Assembly (NCBI GenBank): GCA_014529385.2
Contig: CM043945.1
Location: 94,290,112 to 94,354,111, forward strand
Source: Adiantum capillus-veneris
Lineage: Eukaryota > Streptophyta > Polypodiopsida > Polypodiales > Pteridaceae
DNA: 64,000 bases
Reading direction: 5' to 3'
Shown here: piece by piece, positions 46,129 to 56,899 of the stretch
How positions within the stretch are numbered: the first letter of the stretch is position 1
Layout: every line of letters starts with the position of its first letter
The notes under the pieces: generated by a model
Database searches by the model: none
Seen by the model: the letters and a program-made list of their open reading frames with translations, nothing else
What the model was told of the DNA's origin: nothing
Translations under genes and position numbers: made by a program

Positions 46129-46576
46129 CAGAAATTGAGGGTGTGTACGTGTGTGTGTGTTTTCTCATGTGCCTTGAACTGACTTTAAGGGCGCACACCG
46201 ACACCTGGTCAGAGAGAGAGAGAGAGAGAGAGAGTCTCCAACATGACACTCAAAGAAGCACAACAGTAGGCCAATGACCTACCAGGACGTATGCCGCATG
46301 CGGATCCACCAAGAAGATTTTGAAAATTTTACACTATCATGCAGATTATTAATTCCCATAGTGATCGTGATAACACAATCTCAACACAGTGAGCTTTGAA
46401 GGTAAGAGGTGTTATGGTTTTGGAATGATATCAGGCTTCATGAATAATCTACTCTAGCTTCATGAAGGCGGTGCAAGTGGTGAATCCTAAGGGGCATAGT
46501 GCATAGAATAAAAAATCCAAAGGGGCACAATTGGCACAAAGGGTGAAGAATCCTAAGGGGCATAGGTCGTAAGAGA
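45491..46576. other. Spacer with GA microsatellites, no gene supported
   Basis: Contains GA tracts at about 46090-46125 and 46211-46234. Short open stretches exist (for example a minus-strand frame over 45419-45739) but half of each is microsatellite-derived Ser/Leu repeat. GGGGCA-type short repeats begin at about 46488. Confidence 0.45.
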
Positions 46577-46822
46577 GGGAAGAATCCAGAGAGATACAAA
46601 ATAAGTCCACAATTATATCTCTTAGCAAATGGTGTATCTTGCTAGTGTTAGAAAGATAGGAAAGCACTATGTGTATGGCTATATCACAAAAAATAAGGGA
46701 GGGAAGAATCCAGAGAGATACAAAATAAGTCCACAGTTATATCTCTTAGCAGATGGTGTATCTTGCTAGTGTTAGCAGATGGGAAAGCACTATGTGTATG
46801 GCTATATCACAAAAAATAAGGG
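46577..46822 (+). repeat. 124-bp tandem duplication
   Basis: GGGAAGAATCCAGAGAGATA... starts at 46577 and again at 46701. The copies differ at only a few positions (AATTATATC/AGTTATATC, AAGATAGG/CAGATGGG), so this is a recent local duplication in non-coding sequence. Confidence 0.93.
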
Positions 46823-47485
46823 GGTGCCCCAGAATCATTATGATGGTCCCCTCTCTTTGCAACCAGCCTACATATGACCTACTCCTACAAATATGACAAA
46901 GGCATCAAACGAAAGCTCGATGCAAATCAAAGATTGTTTACCTACTCTACAGGCATGGTCAAGCTGTGCATCTTGATCCCTTGATCAACCTCCAAATTGG
47001 AGGAAAGTTCAAGCTAAAAGTAGACACCTACGAGTCGGAATTACAACATTCTAGCTAGATTTTTAGCATGGTTTGAAGAATAAGAAAACTAGGAAATGCT
47101 TCAAATTTTGACCTAATGGTTGAAGTTTTTAATATGCCCTTATTTTCTTCAATTACAAAAGTGTGTTTTTTGGAAGCCCTGGCTGGGACACCATTTAAAA
47201 ACACTATTATTGGTATGTGTCCCTGCAATTCTGTTTGAGAGGATCATGTTCAAGAAAGTTGATTATTCTCTTTCGGTCAAACCATTGAGATTCCTCCTTG
47301 TAGACATGAAAACTAGAAGTACAAGTAGAAATGTACAAATTTGTAGGATTTTTGAACTATTTTTTATATATTTTATCAATTTTTATTCCCTTTTCAAATG
47401 TTTGCAGTCTAGTAATCTTGATTTTCAATCAGCTCAATATTAAGTTGAGGCATACCTTTCCCAAACATGGACCCAATAGAGGCCT
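46823..47485. other. Spacer, no gene recognised
   Basis: A 107-codon open stretch at 47120-47443 has no recognisable domain and AT-driven composition (Phe/Leu/Ile rich). Not called as a gene. Confidence 0.4.
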
Positions 47486-47614
47486 AACATTGGAGGTAGG
47501 AGGACTATCGGCCTTTGTAGCCTTCACACACAAATGCACCTAGCTAAGTTTGCAAAGAGATGGCATTTGTGTACGAGGACTACAAAGGCCAATACTCCTC
47601 CTACCTCCAATGTC
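47486..47614 (+). repeat. Long inverted repeat, ~52-bp arms, ~25-nt loop
   Basis: Arm 1 (47486-47537) reads ACATTGGAGGTAGGAGGA... through GGCCTTTGTAG to CACAAATGC. Arm 2 (47563-47614) is its reverse complement with about six or seven mismatches over 51 bp, some compatible with G:U pairing. The loop is about 25 nt. The transcript would form a long, slightly bulged hairpin, as in a MIRNA-like foldback or a small foldback transposon. Confidence 0.9.
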
Positions 47615-48499
47615 AAACCTAGCTAGCTAAGCAAAGACAATACAAATATAAGCACATGATGTTTCCATACTTCACCATGTGGGAATAATAGGGGGAGGAA
47701 TGATGGCTTCTTGTGACAAAATTACTCACCCTGTTAGTAGAAACAAAAATCTTGTGCCCATACCAAACCTAGATGTGTCAATCCAGTAGAAAGTTATGAT
47801 GTTAAAAAAATAGAAAAACTAAGGTAATGAGGAGCTCTCTTTTAAAGGAAAATTTGTCAAAACCGTTTTTTTTTTTTTTGTGGATCTAGCCTTGTGTTCT
47901 AATACTAAAAGTTTTCTTTATAGCTATTTTCCATGGGCCCTACATTTGTAACTACACCTTAAATAGGAAAAGTTATTCTTTTTTATGGGAGCGTTCTACC
48001 ATACTCTAAGAAAGATCTTCATAGCTTTACACAATTCTAATTGGTCTAAAATTGAGAAAGAGGTCTCTGGAATGGACACATTTAAGAGTGTTTGTAAGAC
48101 TCGTTCTTGTGCAAAATTGCAAGTATCTTTATAATTGTTTATTTTAGTCCTTATGTTATAATAGTCCATAGCAAAGATTTCTATTTTACAGCCATCACTA
48201 GCTCATTAGACTTGCATATTAGAGGACTTGCAACTCATAGACAATCATCCTGAAGTTTCATACATTGTAATAGCACTATATATCTTTCTATTGACATGTC
48301 ACAAAATTTCAATTTTGGGCATTGCTAGCTTAGTGTCTACTTATTAGTGATTGTATATATATAAACTACAACAGAATATTGCAATCACGTGAAAAATAAC
48401 ACCTCTACTCGCTCCCTTGGTTTGTGTGCTAAAAATTAAGAGAGCTCCTTGTTTTTTTTTTATTGTAGCTTGTTGTTTTGCTCGGTTTAGAGATTGCTC
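47615..48499. other. AT-rich spacer, nothing recognised
   Basis: No supported frame. A short 'CTAGCTAGCTAAGCAAAG' just right of the hairpin echoes its loop. Confidence 0.45.
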
Positions 48500-49990
48500 G
48501 GAAATTCTTGCTCGGAGTTAGGGATCCTCTGATGAGAAAGACATTTTGAATATCATCTTTGAGCCCATACATGCTACATTGCAACAACAATCCCTTCAAA
48601 AACTATTAACTGAAGGAGTTTCATCATATTATTCCCCCTTGCGACATGCTTATAGTGTGCAGCTCAATCGGGATCACCGACAAGGGGTACAAAGCATTAT
48701 ATACATGCATAACAAAGCATCTATGCAGCAAGGGAATGGCTTGATCAATGTTACTAGCCCCATACAGTATGACTATGGCAAGAAAACCCACAAACAATGA
48801 CATTTCAACCCTGCGAGGTGGGTACAAGTGGGTGGATGATAACATGTCAATGTCCTCAAAGAGTTTTGTTTACAACAGGTTCAACAATGTTTATGGTGAA
48901 GTAGAAGCCCTACAGCAAGATATGATCCAATATTACGATATCACAATAGAGGAGACAGGTGGAAAAACTATTTTTGTGTTAAGATTAGCAGGTTTTCAAA
49001 GGCCAGGGGGTGGAGCACACAAGCCTCACACTAATGAGCAAGGACTGGTGGAAAAGGGGTTAGAGTGTGAAGAGGTGGTCAAGCCGGCCACTTGGCAGGA
49101 GGCAGCAAAGGCAAGATTTTTATGGGTTTGAGGTGGTATTTCAACCATTTAGGTATTCAAGAGGACCGTGAAATTTTGAGGTGGTATTTCAACCATTTAG
49201 GTATTCAAGAGGCAATATATCGACAATGCAATGGGGAACTCCTCAATGTCCCTGGCATTGGCGACTTTGAAATAGACTGGCACCTTGGTGGCGACATGAA
49301 GACCCTAAAATGTATGTTGGGCAAAAAGCGCGGTGCAAATACTTTATTTTCATGCATTTTTTGTTGCCATGCAAAGATGCGTAAGGATGCATTGGGGAAG
49401 GGCACAAGGGTCAGAAGATCAAAATTCCACAAGCAAGCAGGGTTTAAGAGCCCAAATGATAATCAAAAGGATAGTGGGGGGCATGTGTGGTTCAATGTCA
49501 TCATGAATTGCGACTAGAGCAAGCCACAATCTCGCGCAGAGGAGGATCTAGATTGGAATTCCATTCTTTCAATTCCCCTTAAATGAGTGCATGTGTGTTC
49601 CTTAAATTTGAGACTTAGAATTTTGGACAAGTTGCTAATGCTCCACATAAATCACGAATGGAACATGGAGCGAGAGTCATGGTGAGAGGAGTACATACGC
49701 ACACTTGAAATGACTTTGTGATTGGTGGGGTTCCAATGTAGTAGCCCTCTCAAAGGACCGCAAAAGCCCAGCAACCACACATGATAACCCTAATAAGATA
49801 TGTGAGGGTGGAGCAAAGCCAAGACACTTGGGAGTTCCATGAAACGATAATTGATATCATCAAGAGCATTAGGAAATTTTGGAGGTCATTTGGAGGGCCT
49901 TCTAAGAAAAATAGAATTTTGAATTTCTCTCTCTAGAAAATAGGTGTGGTAAAAGCAAATGTAATGTTGGAATAACCATTCGAAAAGTGT
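48500..49990 (+). pseudogene. Transposase-like gene, copy 1 (truncated)
   Basis: Three blocks match copy 2 at 50.2-52.9 kb in the same order. Block A, about 48855-48990, has 'FVYNRFNNVYGEV' and 'MIQYYDITIEETGG'. Block B, about 49205-49400, has 'RQCNGELLNVPGIGDFEIDW', 'HLGGDMKTLKCM' and a Cys pair in 'CIFCCHAK'. Block C, about 49560-49650, has 'VHVCSLNLRLRILDKLLML' after one TGA. A 48-bp in-frame duplication (49128-49175 / 49176-49223) repeats 'LRWYFNHLGIQE'. Stops occur at 48798, near 49131 and near 49517. An upstream stretch (48546-48800) is open but does not match copy 2. The C-terminal third present in copy 2 is missing. Catalytic function is inferred only from motif style (see copy 2). 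Confidence 0.6.
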
Positions 49991-50208
49991 ACTTACAAGT
50001 AGATTCTTGCCAAAGTGTCATAACAACCGTGATGATTGAAGTATAAATCGTTTTCAGTTGCATTTAGTGAACGTCGTAGAATTGGAGGGAGTTTCTTGTA
50101 CATGGAATGTATGCGTAAAGGAAATAGGACGTATCCTTCGAAACCTACTCTCTCACTGTTTGTGCGCTGACCTTAAAGAAATCCTCCCTTACTTGACCTG
50201 TTGCACAC

Positions 50209-52939
50209 ATGGATTCTTCTTCCACCCCGACAAATTTCCTCCTGGAAAGAACCTTCTATCATCTACACATTGACCTGGATCCCCAATATACACCACTGTG
50301 TAAAAGATGCAAAACTAACATCAAAGTGACACCGATCATGACAGAGAGGCTCAGAGCGGAGGGAGCAAAACACTTAGATATTTGGACAAAAGACTCACTC
50401 TATCCATTGAATCCCATGACAAATGCTTTCCTAGCATTTTCAAATCCCACTAACTTATTGACCTTTGCAGGTAATGGCGAGAATGGATTGCTTGGCTACT
50501 ATAAAGCTCTAAACAACAAATCAAAAACTTATAAAGACATGGTGAAGCACCAAGAAAATGAGATTCAAAGACTTTCCAACTTGCATCATGAGGACCAAAA
50601 GACTGTAATGCAGCGCACACAAGAATCACAGGTCTTGCGAACAAAGGTACGGTCATTACAAAACAAAGAGACAATGTTAGGCACTCGTGTGCGAAAGAAG
50701 AAACTACGGAATCTTGAAACGTTGAAGGTAGGCTCTGGCGGCCTTAAGAAAAGAATCCAAGAATTGAGGTGAGCATTGTAAACTGCCTAATTAATTTAAA
50801 TTAATCTAAGTGTTTGTTTATGCTATTTATGCTTTCTTTGTAGAGATTCCATCTACCCAGACAAAGAAAACATAGACCCGAAGGCCAATGTACGAAAGTA
50901 CTTAAAGCCATTGATAACTAGTGGTCTTGCAAAGGATATCATGCATGACAAAAAGTTTAAGGTTTTGCAACAAGATGTTGTTGACAGATTCATTTCAAAG
51001 AATGCAGTGCCTCCCAAGCATGTACAGGGTACATTGGACTCCCTTGGAGTTAGTAAAAGAGGTTACTCAGCTATTCAACAGTCTATTTCTTCCATGTTTG
51101 TGAAGAAGGGAATAAAGTCTAAGCTTTTACCAACAGCTGCAAGTGTTTGGAAGGAAAGACTACATCTCAATAATGAACAGACAGAATTCATTGGATGTCC
51201 ATTTCATATTCAAGATATTTATAGCTCACAGGGAACTACTTTCACTTATGATGAGTACAACAATATCTTCATGGACCTCACTTTGCTGCAAACTAGAATG
51301 GTAGAGTTCTACAATATCACATTTGAAGAGATAGGTGGCGTTCTACATTTTGTTTTGAAGCTAGATGAGTGTGATATTCTTAAAAGAGAAGAAGCTAGAG
51401 CGAGATACAATCACATTAATGAATAGGGCCCTTTCCAAATGTCCCACTGATGACTCTTCATACTTCAGTGTTCAATCAGAAACAAACATATGGTGGCTTG
51501 GTGCATTTCAGGTAATCTAAATTATCTCCAATTTTGCAGCTCTAGCAAGCCCTCTATTGTATCTAAATTTTAGATTTAATTTTTTGTATCTCATAAGGAT
51601 TCATCTTGCAGGTAAAGAAAGAATACCATGACATTTTATTTTGAGTGTTCCATCAAACCCCTATTCCACATATCATTGATAGGCAAATGAATCGAGGAGA
51701 GGTATTGGCAGCTATAGATGGGAGAGGAGACTTTCAAGTTCAATGGCATCTTGCAGGTGACCTCAAAACACTGAAGTGTATGTATAATTTTGGAGTGGAT
51801 GCCATGGCAAAGTCTCCATGCTTGTATTTCATGGAACCTACAAAAGTGATGGACACAAAGTGGTGGAGAAAGGCTCCTACTCGTCACAATCAAGACTCTA
51901 ATTTCTAACGAGTTCTGAATATACCACTTGTTAATGTCCATATTTGTACAATGCATGCTCTTTGCCAATTTGTAGAGAAGTTGGTCTATTTGTAGAGAAG
52001 TTGGTCTATTTGTACATTGGGTTTGCTTGGAAAATCAAAAAGTCATCTGAACGACAAGTCACTCTAGAGGCTTTGGAACTAGTTTTGTCAGATATTGGTC
52101 TACATGGGGGAAATGTGAAAATACAGCGGGATGAAAAAAGGTCAATCAATAAGAAAGATGTAACCTGCAAGCCATCCATAGGTGGGGTCAAGGCACGCCG
52201 TTTTCTATCTACACCTCAAGGTATGAAAGATGTGAAGCTAGCAAAGTGAGGGAGAGTATATCACTCTACCTACATTAGAAAAGTTGAGTATATGCACTCG
52301 AAAAAACTTCATTTAGTAGTGAAAGACCAAGAGCCAACAACTCGCAATGCAAAGGGTGTTGTGTGGCGTTCCATTGACACATTATTTCAAATGTGTGAAA
52401 ATGATGATTGGTCGAAGGATAATGTCAGTAAGTTTAAACAGAACCTTCAGCTACTTAAAAATCCTTCAAGACAGCATGGACTGACACTCAAATCACTCAT
52501 TACATGGTAAATTCAAAGTGCCTCATATAGTCTTAGTACTAAGTGTGTGTTTAAATTTCTAAATAAATTTCTTCTTTTGCAGCACATTATTTTTAATCAT
52601 TTTCCATACTTCATCCAAAATTATGGGAATCCAGGTATATGGAACACCTAGGGCCTGGAGAAGTCTCATTACATGGCTAGAAATGCCTACTTCAGACACA
52701 CACAACATGGAGGCTCTCGAAATAAGGTGAGCAGTCTAAAGGAGTTATTTCAGTGGTTTTATCGCAGAATCATTCATCACATGCAACAAAAGCAAGTATT
52801 GGCCTCTTCAGTAGTTGTACAGGCAATCAGACATTTGCAAATTCAGAAAAGAAAGCGAGCAGACGCATTCAACAACTCAAGTGCTCTTGAAATTCAAATC
52901 AGGTGGAGAGAGACAATGCAATATGCCAATCATCGGTGA
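50209..52939 (+). pseudogene. Transposase-like gene, copy 2, four exons, near-complete
   Basis: Modelled exons: 50209-50768, 50844-51511, 51614-52506, 52583-52939. Introns 50769-50843, 51512-51613 and 52507-52582 have GT..AG ends, and phase fits at the first and third. Exon 1 encodes MDSSSTPTNF, a CX2C pair (CKRCK) and a coiled coil. Exon 2 has 'NIDPKANVRKYLKPLITSG', 'GYSAIQQSISSMF' and 'TFTYDEYNNIF'. Exon 3 has 'FQVQWHLAGDLKTLKCMYN', 'VHICTMHALCQFVEKL', 'SDIGLHGGNVKI' and 'KPSIGGVKARRFLS'. Exon 4 has 'NYGNPGIWNT', TAG, 'GLEKSHYMARNAYF', 'TQHGGSRNK' and 'LKELFQWFYRR'. Lesions: frameshift near 51395, stop near 51644, stop near 51907, a 20-bp tandem duplication (51971-52010), a stop near 52247 and the TAG. 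Conserved D/H/C/E residues look like a DDE-type recombinase, but I cannot name the superfamily. Confidence 0.6.
51971..52010 (+). repeat. 20-bp tandem duplication causing a frameshift
   Basis: TGTAGAGAAGTTGGTCTATT occurs twice in a row inside the codons for 'FVEKLVYLYI'. As 20 is not a multiple of three, it shifts the frame. Confidence 0.95.
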
Positions 52940-53533
52940 AACAAGAGAGTTAGAGTTTAGATGATCGATGTACCCAAAATGCCAGTAGAATTAAATTCAA
53001 TATGTACCACAACTATTTCAACATTTTGAATATTTGCAAATATCATTTGGAACCTCGCCCTTGTATCTAATTATTAAATGTTTTCATTGTTGTGTATGTG
53101 TAGTAATATGTTGCACGGCCCCCAGTATATCCTGGCGAGTAACCAAAACATTATCTCCCAAAAACCTTGTCAACAAGGATTACTTCGTCAGCATTTTGTG
53201 GCAACATTGGACCACCTAAGAAGCAAGATAATGTCTTGAAAGCATAGGTTGCAGTATTTCCCTCTTGTGACATTCCATTGTGGAAGATTAGGATGGGTGC
53301 CTCGCATAAACTAGGAAGATATTGTCCTAGAGCTGCATCCCTACCACGGAAATGTCTTCTTTGACGACGAAGAAAGACATCCTTTTCAGCAATCCATGGC
53401 TGTAAACAAAAGAAGTGTTTGTGTAGAGAGAGAGAGAGACAAAGATCGTGGGGGGGGGGGGGGCAAGAATTTATACCATGAAACTTTCACCTTGCAAAAA
53501 AAACTCATCCTTCCATAGGTTGACTGACCCGGT
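52940..53533. other. Intergenic region between convergent genes
   Basis: Contains an AG tract (about 53425-53438) and a G12-13 run (53449-53462). No frame supported. Confidence 0.5.
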
Positions 53534-54825
53534 TTACTCCTGTGATGGTCGCTTAAACCAATCCTCCATATCCTCTTTACTAGTTGATGGCTTAAGATTA
53601 TTTCGAATAGCTTGAATTGTGGCTTCATCAGGAAGGCTTTCTTTATACTTTTCTGCCTTTTCAAAGCAGAGTTTAAGGTATTCCAGTGGGTTAATGGAGA
53701 TCTCCATTGCCTCGTCATCACTACTGCCATCTGAAACAAATCCATTCCTCTCCTCCTGATACTTGGAGATAGTGGCCAGTGCAAAGTCCTCCCACAAACA
53801 AAAATACTTTGTATATCATGAAGGAAAATGTACGACCTATCTCCAAATTTAAACTTTGGCACTCCTGGTAGCATTAAGGTGGCTTGCCGCCCATTGAAAC
53901 CTGACACATCTAGAGGTAGCTTGATATCTGAGGTTTTCACTGAGAGAAGATTGCTTCGTTTCACCTCCTTTGCTTTTTCTTCAAGATCAATGGACTCCTC
54001 TATCTCTGTCACTTCAATGTATTCCTCATTCTTTTCCTCTTTTTCATCTGCTGGTAAATCTTGTTCCTCCATGACCTCCTTAGGATCTTGCATAAGACTT
54101 GTAAATAATCCATTTAAAAATATTAGAAATCCAAAGGACTCTTGAATCAGCTTGCACTCCCGATCATGTAAGCTGCTCCAATGGGGCATGTACATAAGAG
54201 GCAGCTAATTATACTTCTTGTAAGACTGTCTTTTAGGATCACAGACTTTTAAATGGACTACCACCATTTCACCAACATTAACCTTGCCCTCTTGGGTGTG
54301 AAGGTCAAACTTCTCTCGTTCCAGCTTCAAGTGTTCACTCTGTTCAGCTATAAAAACATCAAGATTAAATGGAGCATTAAAAATGCAGGAGACCAAATCA
54401 AACTTATCACCAGCCCCAGAAGAAACTGCAAAATCTAAAAGCCTTTCATCAATCATTATAGGGTCTGCATAAATAAATGTCTCTTTTTTCTTTTGGATTG
54501 TTGCAATACATTGGGCACTCTGCAAAGTAGGTGCTGAAAAATCCACTTCTCTCTTAAGTGAGTTGGGTACAGTAAATTTTGGAGTAGAAGGGGACTCCAT
54601 TTCTACAGATGGGTCAGTATCAGTCTCCTCCAAACCTAGAGCAGGCTCCTCCAAACTACTGGTAGGCTCTACAGTAGTTATATCAATGGGGTCTGTGAAG
54701 TCTACATTCCTCTTCATTGATGTTTTTAATAGCTCCGGCAGTCTTCTTGGAAGGTTTCCTTGGACAACAATGTGCTCGGGATCTATTTTCTGCCTCTTCC
54801 TCCTATGTGATCTTAAACCTACCAT
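53534..54825 (-). pseudogene. Minus-strand gene of unknown function, nearly intact
   Basis: One frame from ATG 54825 (MVGLRSHRRKRQKIDPEH, a basic nuclear-signal-like start) runs to about 53800. It is interrupted only by TAG at 54205 (between 'SYKKYN' and 'LPLMYMPHWSSL'), which a CAG codon would give by C-to-T. A frameshift near 53800 leads into the frame 53797-53534 ('WEDFALATISKYQEERNGFV', 'PDEATIQAIRNNLKPSTSK'). The protein would be about 430 residues: a basic N-terminus, Glu/Thr/Pro-rich middle, 'FNGRQATLMLPGVPKFKFGD' near the C-terminal third and an acidic coil ('ADEKEEKNEEYIEVTEIEES'). It converges on the transposase-like gene 600 bp away, so it may be its accessory gene. No domain recognised. 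Confidence 0.5.
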
Positions 54826-55036
54826 TTATTTCATACTCAGAAATATAAGTTTCAATGAGTATATATAAAAAGAAGAGCACCAAATGATCATATAAGTTTT
54901 GAACAAACTATAATTAGGTATCTCACAATTGTTACCAACGAATCATATAGTCAAAAAAATAAGATGATTACTATGGATTAAATGCAAAACTGGGTTAAAA
55001 TGGGTTATACATGTGAGGATTAAAAGCCATACAAGT

Positions 55037-55395
55037 GGATCATGGCGCGAAGAATACATAAAACAATATCCATACAGCTATAGGTGCACCGTGGTCCACT
55101 TATTGGGCTTTCAAAAAATAGAATAGCTACCAATACATCAAAGCAATTGTACTTTCAGAAAAAACGTTTGTACAAAATCAAAAGAGGATCACGGCACATG
55201 AAGTATGTAAATTAATGGTTAAAAAGTTGTTGACGCGTCCTGATCCACTTAGCAGGATTTCATGCGTTGAAATACCTACAATATTATTATACAAAAAATC
55301 CCTTTGTAAATATTAGAAGAGGATAACGGCGCGCGGAGTATGTAAACAAATCTTCATAACATAACTGGCGCGTCGTGATCCAATTATGGAATTTG
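55037..55395 (+). repeat. Three diverged ~135-149-bp tandem units with GC-rich inverted motifs
   Basis: GGATCATGGCGCG (55037), GGATCACGGCACA (55186) and GGATAACGGCGCG (55321) open three units. Each is followed about 45 bp later by a near-reverse-complement, such as GCACCGTGGTCCACTTAT (55085), GCGTCCTGATCCACTTAG (55234) and GCGTCGTGATCCAATTAT (55368). GC islands thus stand out in AT-rich sequence. The flanking 54826-55036 and 55396-55473 hold nothing recognised. Confidence 0.75.
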
Positions 55396-55468
55396 AATGG
55401 TGAAATGATCTTTTACATTTTGAAGAACACTCACAAAACACAACTAATCTAAGGACATAGTAAAACTG

Positions 55469-55473
55469 AAGTG
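55469..55473 (+). other. Target-site duplication TGAAG, left copy
   Basis: TGAAG directly before the gypsy 5' LTR, repeated at 63516-63520 directly after the 3' LTR. Confidence 0.88.
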
Positions 55474-55594
55474 TAAGGACATGGGTCCTATGGACAAGGC
55501 CACCAGCACGGCCGGACAATGTGTATGCTAGGGGGGCGCTATAAGATAGCACGATTGGGTGGAGACTAGCACACGCATTACCACCACCCTTTCA
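55474..55594 (+). repeat. 5' LTR of gypsy element
   Basis: TGTAAGGACATGGGTCC...ACCACCACCCTTTCA, 121 bp, with CTATAAGATAG (about 55540) as a possible TATA element. It ends one base before the primer site. Confidence 0.88.
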
Positions 55595-55595
55595 C

Positions 55596-55607
55596 TGGTA
55601 TTAGAGC
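55596..55607 (+). other. Gypsy primer-binding site, initiator tRNA-Met
   Basis: TGGTATTAGAGC, one transition from the canonical TGGTATCAGAGC, 1 nt after the LTR. It fixes the LTR end and so its very short length. Confidence 0.88.
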
Positions 55608-56301
55608 TATTTTTGGGAGGAGGCTTAAAGTGTCTTACATGTGCATGCGACGCCCTGCTTCTCTCCCACGTTTCGCAGACAGCGATGTTTTCGTCATGCA
55701 ACGCGTAGACAGACAATGACAACCAACCGCGGTTGCCACCCCAGAGCGGTCGACTAAGGCAGGGAAGAAAGGCAAACTCGATCGACAACTCTATAGCAGT
55801 GAGGCTCCAAAGGCTTCCGTTGACACCATTGGTTGCGCGCATAGGGAGGCCCGCTTAACCCTTGCATGAAGGAGGGTTGAGCCCAGCCCATGAGGCTAAG
55901 AGGCCAACACTTTACCATCAAGATATTGGCCTTTATTGTGTATAACAAGGAAAGATAATCTACTTGTGTTGAAAGGAAAACTAGAAGGAAAGGGAAAGCT
56001 TCAAACTTCAAGGAAGTAGCTTTACCCTTCCTTTTCACTTCTTGGAGGAAGGCAAGTTTTCTTCCAAAAATTCTTTTTTCCTCAAGGAGATAGCTTCAAA
56101 GTGAAGAAACGCCTTCACAAAAACGACGAGTTTTTGTGAAGAATCATCAAAGGTGCTCTTACAAGGAACGACAAGTGAAGCTCTCAAATTTCCGCAAGGC
56201 GAGGTTCGCATGCAACACAAATTGTGGATCATACAAAACACAAAGACTTCAATTTCTCAAGGTACAAGTTGTCGTTTCTTTTTCTCTCTTTGCATTAGTG
56301 T
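55608..56301 (+). other. Gypsy leader and 5' end of gag region
   Basis: About 0.7 kb between the primer site and the first recognisable gag-like frame. No intact frame; an open stretch near 55630-55850 has no recognised domain. Confidence 0.45.
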
Positions 56302-56640
56302 GTGTTTACCTTGGCCAGTGAGGATATCCCACCTACACACACGTTTGATTTTGAGCACGTAGACCAAAATCAGGGCACCACGCGTGCTGCTGATACTAAT
56401 ATGCATGATGATGATGATCTAGGAGATCATGGGCTTGTAGGTATGGCTTCCTTCAAGACTTTGGAACATCACCAAAGCATACTTGAAAGAAACCTCTCTG
56501 CACTCAATGCAAATGTTACCAATCTTACAGATGTATGATGATAGGTGAATATGCAATCGCAAGAGCGGTCCTATCAGGAGACTCTCTTGATGGTGTCTTG
56601 GCCCGTTACAATAGCAAACAAATGAAGCAAGTAAAATGTA
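56302..56640 (+). pseudogene. Gypsy gag, N-terminal fragment
   Basis: Open frame with 'FDFEHVDQNQGTT', a His/Asp-rich stretch and 'ILERNLSALNANVTNLTDV'. After a stop near 56536 a second frame gives 'MQSQERSYQETLLMVSWPV'. The coding sense then ends where unrelated sequence begins (about 56620-56640). This lies where gag of these elements starts, and the rest of gag is found again at about 59130. Confidence 0.5.
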
Positions 56641-56899
56641 GTATATAGAGTTACAAAATGCTTGTTTTGGGTTACCAAGTGCGGCAATGTATTGCCACTT
56701 CAAAGTAGAGTTGAAGCGTCCTTTTCCCCCTTTGTTGAAGAGTGTGGAATGATGAGAAATCAGCCTATTGCTTGCTGTTTTTTCTGATTTGAAATGTCCC
56801 CTTTGTTGAAGTAGAATCGGCCTCGAACTAGTGATGTAGACGCTCTCAATTGATGTAGTCTTTGTTGGCAAGTGTCGTAGAGTGTTGCCCAAGCCTTAA

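Noticed and set aside
47120-47443. 107-codon plus-strand frame
   Set aside because: AT-driven Phe/Leu/Ile composition, no homologue recognised and no splice or start context.
53449-53462. G-homopolymer run as a polypurine tract
   Set aside because: No LTR start or element end follows it.
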